From the NCBI GenBank assembly GCA_963971225.1, contig OZ020269.1:4030001-4094000 (forward strand): 64,000 nt of DNA. The letters are read 5' to 3'. This document shows, in pieces, positions 47,917-59,815 of the stretch. This DNA is from Melieria omissa. Its lineage: Eukaryota > Arthropoda > Insecta > Diptera > Ulidiidae. Under the pieces are notes generated by a model. The model ran no database searches. It had not been told where the DNA came from and saw nothing but the letters and a program-made list of their open reading frames with translations. Made by a program: the position numbers and the translations under genes. Each line of letters starts with the position of its first letter. Position 1 is the stretch's first letter.

Positions 47917-48747
47917 CAGGGTTTTCCAACAAGAGGTGTTATTTTGAATCACACGGTATTTCGGTAGTTGTCACTTTTGAAGCTTTTATTCTTTGACATT
48001 TGACAAGTAGAAACTACGCCATTACTAAAAATGGAACGATACACGCTTCAACAACGCATTGAAATTATTAAAATTCACTACAAAAATTATGAAAATCTTG
48101 CAGTCACAGTTCGCAAAACTAAAGCATTTTTGGGTCGTCGTGAAGCACCTTGTCGGACCGCAATACAGAAATTGGTGGACAAATTCGAGCTCGGGAAACC
48201 CAAGAGTTATTGTTGAGAAGCCTCTCCATCCTCAACGTGTGACTGTTTGGTGCGGTTTATGGTCCGGCGGGGTCATTGGACCTTACTTTTTCGAAAATGA
48301 GGTTGGATCAACAAGAAGGCGCTACGTGCCACACAAGCAACGAAACCATTGCTCTTTTACGGGAAAAGTTTCCGGACCGTGTTATCTCTGGAAGAGGTGA
48401 TCACAATTGGCCAGATCTTGTGATTTAACACCTTGCGACTTCTTCCTTTGTGGCCATGTGAAAGGTAAGGTGTATGCCAACAGCCCAGCGTCGATTCAAG
48501 ACCTCAAAGATAGAATTCGTGAGGCTATCGAGGACATAGGGCAGCCACTTTGCGATTTGGTCATGGAAAATTTCATGAAAAGGATATGGTCCTGTAAGCG
48601 TGGTCGTAGTGGCCATTTGGCTGATGTTGTTTTTCATTATTAACGGCATACCTTCCTCTTTATTATGAAATAAACAACCGATCATTGATCTCAAAAATGG
48701 CATTTTTCTTTGAATACCAAACTAACACCTCTTGTTGGAAAACACTG
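47917..48747 (+). mobile_element. Tc1/mariner element, DD41D-type, internally deleted
   Basis: The terminal inverted repeats are CAGGGTTTTCCAACAAGAGG (47917) and, read inward from 48747, CAGTGTTTTCCAACAAGAGG; both continue TGTTA.TTTG. The left flank is TA; the right flank is TG, so one side of the duplication is mutated or the end is off by a base or two. The 831-bp body encodes the N-terminus and C-terminal half of a transposase on the plus strand. Spacing between the last two catalytic positions is about 41 residues, which points to the DD41D (rosa-like) branch. Confidence 0.8.
48031..48643 (+). pseudogene. DD41D transposase remnant, deleted and frameshifted
   Basis: The ATG at 48031 begins MERYTLQQRIEIIKIHYKNY, a helix-turn-helix-type N-terminus. 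After about 55 codons it jumps through a deletion and frame change to PRVIVEKPLHPQRVTVWCGL and WSGGVIGPYFFENE. A further shift gives DQQEGATCHT, where relatives have Asp at the position of the Glu, and LLREKFPDRVISGRGDHNWP. The next frame gives SCDLTPCDFFLCGHVKGKVY with the last catalytic Asp, and runs to VFHY and the stop near 48643. Loss of the first catalytic region, Asp to Glu at the second site and at least three frame changes make it inactive. Confidence 0.85.
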
Positions 48748-49665
48748 TGCAATCAATTTTAATTGTTGATTAAGGCACAAGGAAAAAGTAAGAAAAACGA
48801 TATCAAAAATATTTATTTTGAAGCAATTCTTTATTTTTGTCGCCTACGAAACAGAGAAAACTTCAGTGCTTGGCGACTGTGACCACTGTGGTCGGTGGTT
48901 GTGTACATGTGCAGTCCGCAAGACGATCCGATTCTCTACTTTCACAGATGCAGTCGTGTCGTTGCCGTCGTCTATGTGTTCGGCGCATAAAGCTGGACAC
49001 AGCCGTCGTAGTCGTCGTCGTCGTGCACAAGTAACCACATCCAACTCGTAGAATATGCGCGCTGGAATTTTGCATTGTGTGCGCTTGACGGGCTGTTGCT
49101 CAGAGTTTCGCAAGAGAAGTTTCGTATTATTTGATTTCCTGGTATTGCTGACAGTTTATTTGAATGCAAAACATGGTGTAGGCGTATTGTGAGTGTGATG
49201 ATGGCAATAGTGATATGGATATGCCTAGAGTTATGAAATTTTAAAATGTTGTGGCGTAAAATGTGGCAAAACAAAAGTAAAACAAACTGTAATAATACTT
49301 TACCAGGAAATATAGTATTTATTCTTTGCATTCACTTTCTGACCGGAGCAGTGCGCTGGCTGGCGGAGCAAAAACGTTTCATTAAAGTGTGCTTTTTGAA
49401 AAATAAACTGCTTGGGACATTAATTTGTCCTCAAACTGAAGTTTGTTTTTGACTGGTAGTTTTACCAGCTGTGCGGTTATTCCATGTTTGAAATATGTCA
49501 ATGTTTTTTGCCCATCGGTTAGTATTTAAAATTTACCGTTTGTCTAACCTAACCTAATGCAAGCAATTTCCTCAATTCGAGAGAAACATGTACGTTAATT
49601 TTTTAAAATTACTTATTTATCGATTTGAACAAGGTTTCGATTAATATGATTTTCCTAAAATCAGC
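48748..49665. other. Non-coding stretch
   Basis: No gene is recognised. The sequence is AT-rich, with a short CCTAACCTAACCTAA-like patch near 49545 but no LINE or SINE body beside it. Confidence 0.5.
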
Positions 49666-49669
49666 TTAA

Positions 49670-50387
49670 GGGGAGGTTCTTTCAAATTTGGCCCAAAAAA
49701 GGCCTAAGTTTGGAAATGATTTGTGGCATGATGAAAAAACATAGAAAAATCCGGTTTTGACGGTTGAATGGGTATTTTATTATACAATAATGTGATATAT
49801 TTTTTGTAACAAAATTCAAAATGGCGGCTGAACAATGGCGGCTTTCGTCAATCACTGCCTGAAAAATCTCGTCTCCGAATTTCAAGCCTACAGCCTCTTG
49901 TAGTAATCTGAAATAAAAAAAGGTTTTTTTTAAATGAAAGTAGATGAAATTTTCTATGGCTTATACCTAACTATAATGATTTTTGACCAAAAATTGACTG
50001 AAATGTGAACGCTCGAAAAAAAAATGTTTTTTGCCACTTTTTGTGTTATTAAACCTTAATTATAAATAACAATTTAATAGTAACTTATACTCGTTTTAGG
50101 TATAAGCCATACAGAAAATGACCACCTTTCAAACATGCGTTAGATTAAGGAAATTAGAACAATAGATCAAGAGATATCCTTGAAATTCAGATGGAAAACG
50201 TGGTTCCGAGAAAAACGTGTTGAAAGATAGCAGCTCCGGGAAAAAACTGGGGAAAACACTGTAGAAGAAACAAACTCTGACGCTGTGATTGTTTGAATAT
50301 CGATCGTATCGAAAAATCCTTTCGTACACATATTCTACGGACGTACAGCTTGCTTGATTTAAAAAAAAAATTTGAAAGAACCTCCCC
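49670..50387. mobile_element. TTAA-flanked inverted-repeat element (piggyBac-like MITE)
   Basis: The ends are perfect inverted repeats, GGGGAGGTTCTTTCAAATTT on the left and the same read inward from 50387. Both are flanked by TTAA (49666-49669 and 50388-50391). TTAA duplication is diagnostic for piggyBac-type integration, although the GGGGAGG terminus differs from the CCC-type ends of many piggyBac elements, so the superfamily is an inference. The 718-bp AT-rich interior has no ORF above 67 codons. Confidence 0.7.
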
Positions 50388-50391
50388 TTAA

Positions 50392-53300
50392 CACAGAACT
50401 CAAGTCTTCATGCTTTAAATATTTTGAGAATTCCTTAAGGAGAATTCGTTTTATATTAAGAAAGTATTTTTGAAGGAAACAAGGAAACAATTCCTTGAAG
50501 ATTTTCTAGATCCTTAAATAAAACTTCTGGACTCGATTTTCGGCAACCTCGCAGTAATTTATTATTTTAAGTAAGTCTTTGAATAGCCAGAATTAATATT
50601 TCTGAAAGAATGGATACAGTTCTACAGTGTTCATCATTTCAATTTTTTATTTAATAATTTTCGTTGAAGATTTTGACAGGAATGTTATAGGAAGAAATGT
50701 ATTATGGTTGAATACGTATTTTTCTCTTCATATTTACGAATTATTTGGCATTGGAAATATTAATTTCTCATTGGATGTAGGATAGCTTCATGGCTCGTAG
50801 TATGCAATAATTTCTTGCATTCTCCTGGGACGAGCGGCCACAAACAAGCACTGAGTTGAAATTTTACTGTCAGTTGCAATTCCGGTCACAATTGCACTCG
50901 CCGCAAGCATCATCGACGCCTGTACAATTTCTAAGACAAATTTCCACCAGAGTAGAAAAATGACAAGACAATGAAATTGCGGAGAAACTGCAGCAAGGGG
51001 CGAGGCGCAGACGTGAAATGGTTTCAACAAAGCGCGACGAATGCGAAAGGTGCAGGCGTGACGCAGGGAAAACTATTACACTATGACCGGGCCCCCTCCT
51101 CCGCCAACCACACACTACAACGTCGCCACTGTCAATGCTGTCGGTTTGTCAGCTTCCGTTTCCGCTTGTTCGACTCAATTCCATTTCAATTCAGATTCCG
51201 CTCTGCGATTCGATTCGTTTCGCTGCGATTCGTTTCAACTCCATTTCGTGCGATATTTCAAAATAATAAACGATCAGAAGTGAGGACGAGAAACGCGAGA
51301 GGAGCGAGAAAATGAAAAACGCCAGCCAGCAATGCTGCGGCTACTCAAGCGTGCGCAACTAAGTCATTCGTAGTGAATTTGTTGCTGTTGCTGCCGCTGC
51401 GGCAATGCAATGTTCAATGCACGAATCAAAACCATATCGAGCTATGGGTTGTTGTGTTGTGTTGTTGTGAGCCGTTGTGAAAGCAGCGCAAGAGTGAAAT
51501 AAGTACGAGAAATCGATTGCCTGCAATTAGTGTTGCCAGATGATGAGTTGCTCGCGTTACTTTCTGTTGTTGTTTTGCTGTACAAGCCTGGTTTTCATTC
51601 ATGATTTCACATCTGTGGCGAGGGGATTTTCTTAAAGACTACAGTGGATCACGCCCTGGTCAATCAAATCTATTCGCTGCCAATCGCTTCTGGGCAACAG
51701 CGATACAGAGGTGTGAGGCACATAAAGCACGCCAAATCGTTCACAATCACATCGAACACAGTTGGACAACTTGTCAGTGGTCCTGTTTGTTCGACTTCAG
51801 TGAACACGCTGCCACCGTTCAACTAGCGTTGCTGGGCTTATTTCTTTCATTTCGAATTTTTGCACTATTCAGCCATTGTTCGGCTGCACAAAAGCCTCCT
51901 CCCCTCCACGCCTGCAACTCCTGCATACTTTTCCAATTTCATCCTTCGACTTTGGCAATTTTCTACTCCCTGCTGGAAGCACGCGCTTCGCCCGATGCGT
52001 TTCGCTTCCGCTGCACATTTTCAACTTTTCTTTTGTTGTGCCTTAACAGCAAAACTTGCACTGGTACCTGTTCGCCCGTCCGCCCCTCCGCTCATCTGCC
52101 TGGATGTTTGTCTCTCTGACTGTTGCTGTCCACTTCTTTGTTGCAAGACAGCAGGTGCATGTTTTGCTGTCATTTTTGTTGCTACTATTATTTGTTGTTG
52201 TATTTAGTGTTGCCGCTTGTAGCCTCGGTTTGCATTTGCATCCACATTCGCTCAGCTACACCCACACATTTATGGCAGCGCTGCAGGTAATGTTTATGCC
52301 TTTTGCGTATATGGTTAGTGCAGCTCTAAAGCAACAACAACGCTCGGTGTTAAGTGTACGTACGAGCAGTGAAATGGAAAAGTCGCACTCGCCCCCAGCG
52401 CAGTTTTTCAGTTGCGGAGCATTCGCGCTTATTGAAATATATTCGTTTTGGAACTTTGATGATGGCATTAAAAATAATAACAAAAAAATTTTCTTATCAA
52501 CTCACAATGTGCTTACATACACAAATATGTAAATACAAACATACATTGCAGCCATACGGAGTTGTTGTGTGCTTGTGAACGTGTGAAAGGGGTTAATGAT
52601 TATACAATGTAAATGTTTTTTAATTAAAACGAGTGTGGAAGTTCACAGTGAAGGCGGCGAGGTGCGGGGCGTTGCATTAATGAGGCAGTAATTATAAATT
52701 AAGGGAGAGGCGGAGTGTGAATGTGAGTGTGGAATTGATTTGTGTTTAAAGACGACATGCATTATTTGAAATAATTAAGTAAAGGTGTGCAACATTTGGC
52801 CATCCTGTTTCAGTTGCTATTGCGAGCCGAAAGGTCTTGGTTCGAGTCTCAACCCAGTTAACCTCATAAAGCTTGGACGTTAAACAGATAACTCAGTCTC
52901 ACTGTCATAAAGATTTAAGATGTATTTTATTTTTGACTTGACTACTGGCTTCGACGCTTCTTTAGCAGTTGAAGTCTTGTTTACTCATAAAGTTGCACCT
53001 CTCATGAAAGATTAATGTTTGTTGTTGAAATTCTAAAGGAAGCTAATTTAAAACTCGTTAAGTTTTTATAAGAAAAACGCGCTTACTTCAGCAATATCGA
53101 TTCGTCATCTTCGAAAATTGTTTCATGACAAATAAAAATGCATTGTGTTTCAAATATATTTTGTATTTTTTTTTTGTTTCAATAAATACATTTTTTCCAC
53201 TGAAAGAGCCCATTAGCTAATCTCCTTAAAACAACCAATGCGATTCAACCAAAAACACAAAGAAACACTTGAAATGCTCGACAGCTTTTGCAAACAGTTG

Positions 53301-55378
53301 ACATCTAAATTTTATTGCAATAAAATGATTTTTTTTCAATTGCAGATATTTAACTTTGCCGCAGAGGCGACGGGCACTTTTCAGTGACACATCTGGCTTC
53401 GAAGATGCGATAAATAGGTAAGCAGAGGGCAGCGGACAGAATTTGGGTGACCTGCCGCCCAAGCCCACGCCCACTGGCCACGCAACGCTGCACAATGACT
53501 CATTTATTTGCGGGCAGGCAAAATGGTGGCCAAAAAACCTGTAACGCGAGACGTGAACATTGTTAGCGTGTCCAAAGTGAATGAGTGTGCAAAATCAGAG
53601 ATGGCAAAAAGTGCGCGCTGCGGCGGCTGGTGGGGCGCAGTGCGGTGTAACGCACGGCAAAGTCGCAAGGCGCAACGGAATTGAAAGTAAACAAACAAAC
53701 ATTTGACATTCGGCCGGCGGGTGGGTGAACACGAAGAGAAAGGTAAACATACCGACTGCGAGAGCAGAGTGAACAGTGACGCGAGAGACAGGCGAGAGCG
53801 CGCCCGAGTGAGCACAGGTGCAGGCAACTTTGGATACTCCTGGCACCTGCGGCCTTGCAAGTCCGCACTTCGACTGCGCTGTCTCTCCGCCTGACGCTCT
53901 CGCTCTCGCCTTCGCGCAGCGCTCTCGCAAAGCTCCGCGGGCAGCTTTTCGTTATGACGTCAAATTCCACTTAACACAGAACTCAAATGCCAAGGACTCC
54001 CATTGCTATTAGCAAGAATTATCCTTAGTGCTTCGCAGGATATTCACAGAGAGAGTCGTTTGGCCGGAAAATGTGCGCGTACTTCGTGGCGGCGATTAAA
54101 CTGCCCCGCTGCTCGCCCTCGTACTGCCCCCCTACGGAAGCCACTTGAATGGCAACGGCGCTGTCCCACCAGCAAGCAGAAGAGGAAGAAGAAGAACGGT
54201 AGTAGTAGAATATAGGCCCGAATGCTACACGTGTATCCTTCACGGGATTTCGCATTTTCGCTGCCAGCGAACAGTTTTTGTCGCATGTTTTTGCTGTAGG
54301 CCGCGTGCGTCCTTTACCATCGCCCAGCCGCGTGTGTCGCGCCAGTGTGACGGTGTCAGTGTCGGTGTTTCGTCAGTGTCGTTGTTATTGTTGTTGTAAC
54401 TCGCGTTCAGCGTGGGCGTCTGTCTGTTTCGGTAGAAATTTTTTGCAACTGTGAAGTGTATGTAGCCAAATGAGAAGACAAAGCACAACAACGCAGCGGC
54501 AATCGCGTAAATTCGGTCCATATTCAGACGCGCGAATGTGAGTGGGCGCGCTGCGGAGTAACAAAAACAACAACCAAAAAAAAGCAACGGCAGCGGCAAT
54601 GCGTACGCGGTGCGAACAGAAAATGTAAGCAAATCAAATGTGCGGCGCTTGCTGCGGCCATTTCGTATTTCATTCACGATTTTCGCAATCCCATTGTTTT
54701 TGGCAATTACCCGACTGTTTGTGACTACAGGGACGAGTGTTGTTGTGTGCTCTGTTGTTGTGCGCATTAAGGCGCCGCATTATTGGATTTCAACTGCTGT
54801 GCGGAATATTTCCAGCGCCAGGCGGCCTTTGTGTGCCGCACTTGCTGCGAATTTCGTCTTTTTATGATCGCTTTTTGGAGCTCAGAAATAGTAAAATTTG
54901 TCTCTTACGTTAAAGTGTTTAAATATGTGCTTTTTATTGCCTCGAAGGTGGCAGGAGCCCAGCATGTCCGAAAGTCCTTAAGCCTACAGTGATGTGGCAG
55001 TTGTGCTTTGTTGCGTTTTGCCGTTGTACTCTGAGAATTGTGGACGTGATTTGGTGGTGAATTTATGTTTAGAGAATTTCGGGGACGAAATCGACTAAGC
55101 GGTGATTTGTATGTTGCGGTCTCTGGGAGGTGACAATCGGTTCCAATAATCTTTTCTTATAACTGAATGAAAATGTAGAAGCAGTGTTCACTTACCGAAT
55201 TATTGAAGCGACAAGGTGTTGGGGAAATCTGGTCAAGAAAGAAATTTTAAGTATCAAAAAAGTATCGAGTTCGGCTTTCTGACGGCGCTTGACCAAATTA
55301 AATCTTGGTTAAAGGGTTAAGAGTGCTCCTTGTGATCCACTCCAACAAGCACCTGCAACTAGTGGTGGGGTCCAGTCC
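50392..55378. other. Non-coding stretch with one exon candidate
   Basis: No recognisable gene. A repeated TTCGATTCG/TTTCAATTC pattern lies at about 51150-51245. A GC-rich block at 53580-54620 is open in several frames on both strands. A tRNA B-box-like GGTTCGAGTCTC lies near 52848 without a tRNA fold. The candidate exon at 54240-54521 is listed separately. Confidence 0.5.
54240..54521 (-). CDS. Candidate first coding exon of a type II membrane protein
   Basis: The ATG at 54521 has A at -3 and G at +4, a good fly start context. It opens MDRIYAIAAALLCFVFSFGY, a short N-terminus followed by a hydrophobic segment of about 20 residues, then IHFTVAKNFYRNRQTPTLNA with an Asn-Ala-Ser glycosylation site and an Asn run. 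That is the layout of a signal-anchored Golgi protein such as a glycosyltransferase or sulfotransferase. Third codon positions are mostly C or G. The frame ends at 54240, but a possible donor ATG|GTAAAG near 54325 could end the exon earlier. No family domain is contained in these residues and no second exon was found. The frame is also open upstream for 82 codons, so chance remains possible. Confidence 0.3.
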   Translation of the reverse strand: MDRIYAIAAALLCFVFSFGYIHFTVAKNFYRNRQTPTLNASYNNNNNDTDETPTLTPSHWRDTRGWAMVKDARGLQQKHATKTVRWQRKCEIP

Positions 55379-55386
55379 CTTTCAAA
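55379..55386. repeat. MITE target duplication CTTTCAAA, left
   Basis: Exact octamer repeated at 55544-55551. Confidence 0.85.
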
Positions 55387-55543
55387 CAGTGGCGGATTCA
55401 GGGGGGTGTTTTGGGGGTTGAAACCCCCCGAAATATTTGGATCGCCTATAAAACTGCATACAAATTAAAAGGCATTTTACAAATATTAAAGCATTACTTT
55501 TTGAAACCCGCCCCCCCGAATTATTTTTCTGAATCCGCACCTG
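55387..55543. mobile_element. 157-bp hAT-type MITE with 8-bp duplication
   Basis: The ends are CAGTGGCGGATTCAG on the left and CAGGTGCGGATTCAG read inward on the right. The flanks are the identical octamer CTTTCAAA (55379-55386 and 55544-55551). CAG-type ends with 8-bp duplications indicate hAT. Inside, GGGGTTGAAACCCCCCG on the left mirrors GAAACCCGCCCCCCCG on the right. It has no coding capacity. Confidence 0.85.
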
Positions 55544-55551
55544 CTTTCAAA
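55544..55551. repeat. MITE target duplication CTTTCAAA, right
   Basis: Exact octamer matching 55379-55386. Confidence 0.85.
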
Positions 55552-55756
55552 CATACAAAAGATTCTCTTTCTACCGGATCAACTTCATTTTCAATAGCTT
55601 GGAAAAAATTGATAATTGTTGATATTATTTATTGACTTGTTGTATCTACATTCGAGTAAACAATTTATGGTCATAGTTACAAGTTTAATAAGAAAAAAAT
55701 AAAAATTCAACCAATTAGTGGAGAAGTAGTCATAGATCTGATTTGATTGAATATAT

Positions 55757-55800
55757 AAAGTAAAGGAAATATGTAAAGTAAAGGAATATGTAAAGTAAAG
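55757..55800. repeat. Short tandem repeat, 17-18 bp unit
   Basis: AAAGTAAAGGAAATATGT, then AAAGTAAAGGAATATGT, then a partial third unit AAAGTAAAG. Confidence 0.85.
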
Positions 55801-56930
55801 CAAAAAATTTGGACCAATGGATTAGTGAATGTTCCGGAAAATTCAGCATCAAGTGTTCATTTAATAAGAAGTCTACCTTTTGACTTTTTGTGCTTAAAAT
55901 TTGTGTAAAAAATGACTTGCTCAACTCAAACTTCAAGTTTGCCTGAACTTAATGTATTAAGTTCACAGCGCGAGCGAATAACCCACCGTAACATTTTCCA
56001 GCTTTCCCACGCACAGGCGGCCATAAATAAAAATATTTCTTATTTATCTGCGCCGGCGAAGCGTGCTCCGCCAACTGACATTCAAGACATGACGCGCACA
56101 TCGTTGCCACTTGCGGTAAGCCCGTCGAATGACATAATGTGCGCCGTCATTGATGAATGTGCGCCAGCAACGATATGAAGAGCCCGTGTAATAAAAACAA
56201 AACCTGTGGCATTAGTGCCGACAACAGCCGCAACCGCAACAGCAACAGCAACAGCCCCGCCAGCAACAACCCGCACAACAACTATTAGCAAATATGAATT
56301 TAGCATCGGGGAAACAATACACTTCGAGTGCACCACCTCGCGCCACCACGAGCGTTGCCATTAGTGCCGCGTCGCCCGCTCCTGTCGGCCACCGTTGCCG
56401 ACGCGTTGTAACCGGCACTAAAACCGTCACCGCCATTATGCACGCCACATGAACGCGAGCAAAGCAAGCAGCGGCGGCGGCAAATGCAAATAAGCCCGCC
56501 GCCAGTGCCGCTCCATTCATTTTATTATCATTATTACAATTATTATTGCGCATACGCCCCGTTGAGCAGCTAGTAATAAATTCTCAAAAAATACTTGGAA
56601 CGAAAATTTACAGCGCAAAAGTGCTCAAGTGCTTAAAAGTATCAGCCAAATCGCGCACCGCGCCTCACTACCCCCACCCCATCCCCCATTCCCCCTCGCT
56701 CGTGCCTTCTGCGGCAGCTGCAAGGCAGTGTTGCCTTTGCCCTTTGTGTGCAATGTGTATAGCTGCGGGCGAGTGTGTGTGGGTCGGGGGAGCGAGGGCT
56801 ATTTACGTTGTTGCTGTGTGAGTGTGTGCGCAAAGATTTATACGGTTTCCTATAATATTTTTGCCTACAAGTCAATGTCAAAATGCTGGAACTTTTCAGC
56901 CTCTTAGGCCGACTTCGCCTCTTCTCTTGC

Positions 56931-56970
56931 GTTGGCGACGCTGCTGTTGCGTTGGCGACGCTGCTGTTGC
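56931..56970. repeat. 20-bp tandem duplication
   Basis: GTTGGCGACGCTGCTGTTGC occurs twice without any difference. Confidence 0.95.
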
Positions 56971-57769
56971 GCTGACAGCATTCATCAAGCCCATACAGAC
57001 GTACGTGCGTGTGTGTGTGTGTGCCGCACACATGCATGCGCCCATCGAGGCGGCTTGCACACACTCACTCGCTCGCACGTTTCGGCCTCACCTACTGACA
57101 AACAGTCTTAATGCGAAACAGAAACAGCAAAGCAACAAACAGTACTACAGCAACAACAACAACGACAACGACACTTCATTCATGCATGACGCGCGACTGT
57201 GTGAATTTTTAATGCTGCCAACTCGGTCAAAAAAGGAAACAAGAAAACAAAACGAAGGAAGCCAGGCGAACGAAGAAGTGCAAAAAATCGCTAACGAAAA
57301 CGAGCAGCAGCGAGGCACCGAATAAAAAAGCCTGTAAAGTAGGGCATAATTTTTGAAAGTACGTAACGTAGAGCTGAAGTGTTGTGATGGCGTGCCGCAG
57401 CTTGCGTCGCCGCCGCCAGCCAACGTCCCATCAACTGTCGTTATTTATGAGGTTATTGCATTATGGCAACATGTTGTTGTCTCCAGGCATCGTTTTGCGT
57501 GTTATTCCGCCGCACGTGTGTGTGTGTGCGCGTTGTTTGTGTTGTGGGCTGTGAGCTGGTGTGTGCGCACATCATTAGAGTAAATTTTAATAAGATGTCG
57601 CGGAGTAAATGAAATAGGAAAAACATTTGCATTAATGAGATGAAGCGAAAGGCGCCAGGGAAGAGTCGGAAAATGCAATAAATACATGACACGCCTTGAC
57701 GGTGCCGAATGAGCGGAAACGCAAGCAATAAAATCTGGTAAGATGTGTAAGAGCGAAGTACTTTTTGCC

Positions 57770-57831
57770 GCAGTAGAAGAAATGAATTTCACATAAATGC
57801 GCAGTAGAAGAAATGAATTTCACATAAATGC
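57770..57831. repeat. 31-bp tandem duplication
   Basis: Two identical 31-bp units beginning GCAGTAGAAGAAATGAATTT, at 57770-57800 and 57801-57831. Identity suggests a recent event. Confidence 0.95.
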
Positions 57832-59762
57832 GGCCTCCCCCTTTAACGTTTTATAAAAGCAGTTTACGCAACGCGCTCTTTGCGCTGAGTGCATTCGGTT
57901 GCGCGGCGAGCGATTTCGTGCTTAATTCAGGTCAAGTATTTTAATCTCATTTTAATTGAAGACACTGCAAATGTGTGCGGCAACGCCTAGAAGTATGCAA
58001 GGTGCCACTCAGCGAAGCTATTCTCCAATTTCAATCGCGCTATGAGCAAAAAGTCTCGCTACAGCGAATTTTCTTACTTATTTGCTGCAATCACTCAACG
58101 CAAGTTTGTCAAACGCGCAGCACCCATTCAAGATCGCTTCGACTTGATGCAATGCCGCTTTGCAGGATTAGAAAACTTTGCCGTTTGTCGCGGCTAATTA
58201 ACACACAGTAAGCAAATCGCTGCAGCCGTCTTCTGAATGTCGACTGCTGAAATTTCGAGGAAAGACAAATCGTCTGCTCACCTAATCTATGACTTGCGTT
58301 GACTTAACTCGTTTCGAAGGAGTGCAAATACGTGAGGGGAACACTGTCATCGAGTTCTTGTGGGATTTCGTTATTAATGAGAGACAAATTGTTTGGGTGA
58401 CTGTGAGGAAGACTGTGCATCAAAATTGTTTGAGTCGCTAATTAGTTGGCATTGAAAAATCTAATTCTGACTTACATGCTTCTGAGATCCAAGCAAGAGC
58501 TGCACACAATTTAAGATCAACACTTTTTTTGTGTATATGAGAACTTGTATCCCAAAAAGTTCAGGTCGACTTAAATGGCAGATCGGGAAGCTGAGAGCTT
58601 ACCCGCTTCTCGCTGTGTTTTTGGTTTTTCAGTCGAAACAAGAATACTGTTACGGATATTTCACGGCAAATTGAATACCTGCTGCCGCGCGTCGACGACA
58701 AACAGGGTCTTGGCAGGCGCTTTCACGCGCTTCGGACTGCCAGCACGCAGCTTTATTAATGAGTTTTTAAAGTTTTCGCGCGCGAAATGCGAGTTTAAAT
58801 TGCGAAAACGTATTGTTTCTTTTGTTTCCTACAAAAAACTTTGCAACAGCAAAATGTGTTAACGTCGGCGCTACAATGTGCGCGTTCTTGAGCGCATTTT
58901 GCTTGTCACATTGTGGCACTGCTTCTTGGCGGCGGGCAGCGTGAATTTTTAATATGCGAACCGGCTGCTGGCAGCCGAATGAGTTGCATTCAATGGCCGC
59001 CAGCGCTGAGTGCAGGAATTCAATTACAGCAGTTTTTGCTAATATTGCATTACTCGCGGCCAGCGGGGAGCCGCACGAACAGCGCTGAATGGAAAATAAT
59101 CATTTAAAACTGAAATTCTAAGCACACAAGCGCAAAGGAAATTAGGACGCCGGAAATTGGGGCACAATGTGACTACTGGCATCGACCGCTTAGCAGCAGG
59201 GGAGCGAGGAAATTGGGTGCTTGGCGCTTGGGAATCAGCACACGAAAATCTCAGAATCTGATAAAATTAATGAGAAACGCGCTTAAAAGGCCGGCTGCAA
59301 GGGCTACGAATGTTGGGCGCGCAGCCACAAAAGTTGGCACAAAGAAACTGCGATTACGCTGCGCCAGCATATCGCTGCACAACAACAACAAAAATGCTCC
59401 TTTGGGCAATAAACCAACAAAACTAAGTGGCCAGCGTAGCGAAAGGGCAAATCTATGTACATACAAACATGTGTAAGTATGTAGGAGTATGGGTACCAGG
59501 CGCGTAGGCGCGAACTTTTGCAATGTGGGGGTTTAGTTTAACAATTCTTTGTAAATTCAAGTACAATTAACTCAGCGTCTTTGGTGGAATAAGAAATGTT
59601 TTGGGGCCTTGAGACGCGTTTCAACACACAAAGCTCCCTCTCCCCACACATGGCTACGCTACTGCAGTGCACAACTTTACTATTGAGCGAACATTTCTGA
59701 TTTGTATTTAAGCAGCGCTACGTGTGCGCCTCTAGCACCACTAAAAGGATCATTGAACGCAC

Positions 59763-59815
59763 GCACGTATTCACACCCACACCCACACACTCACACTCAC
59801 ACTCAAACACACACA
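59763..59815. repeat. CA/CCCACA-rich tract
   Basis: CACACC, CACTCA and CACA units in a row. Confidence 0.85.

Noticed and set aside
56212..56553. Minus-strand ORF rich in Ala and Cys
   Set aside because: It is the complement of GCAACAGCAACAGC repeats; residues follow the repeat.
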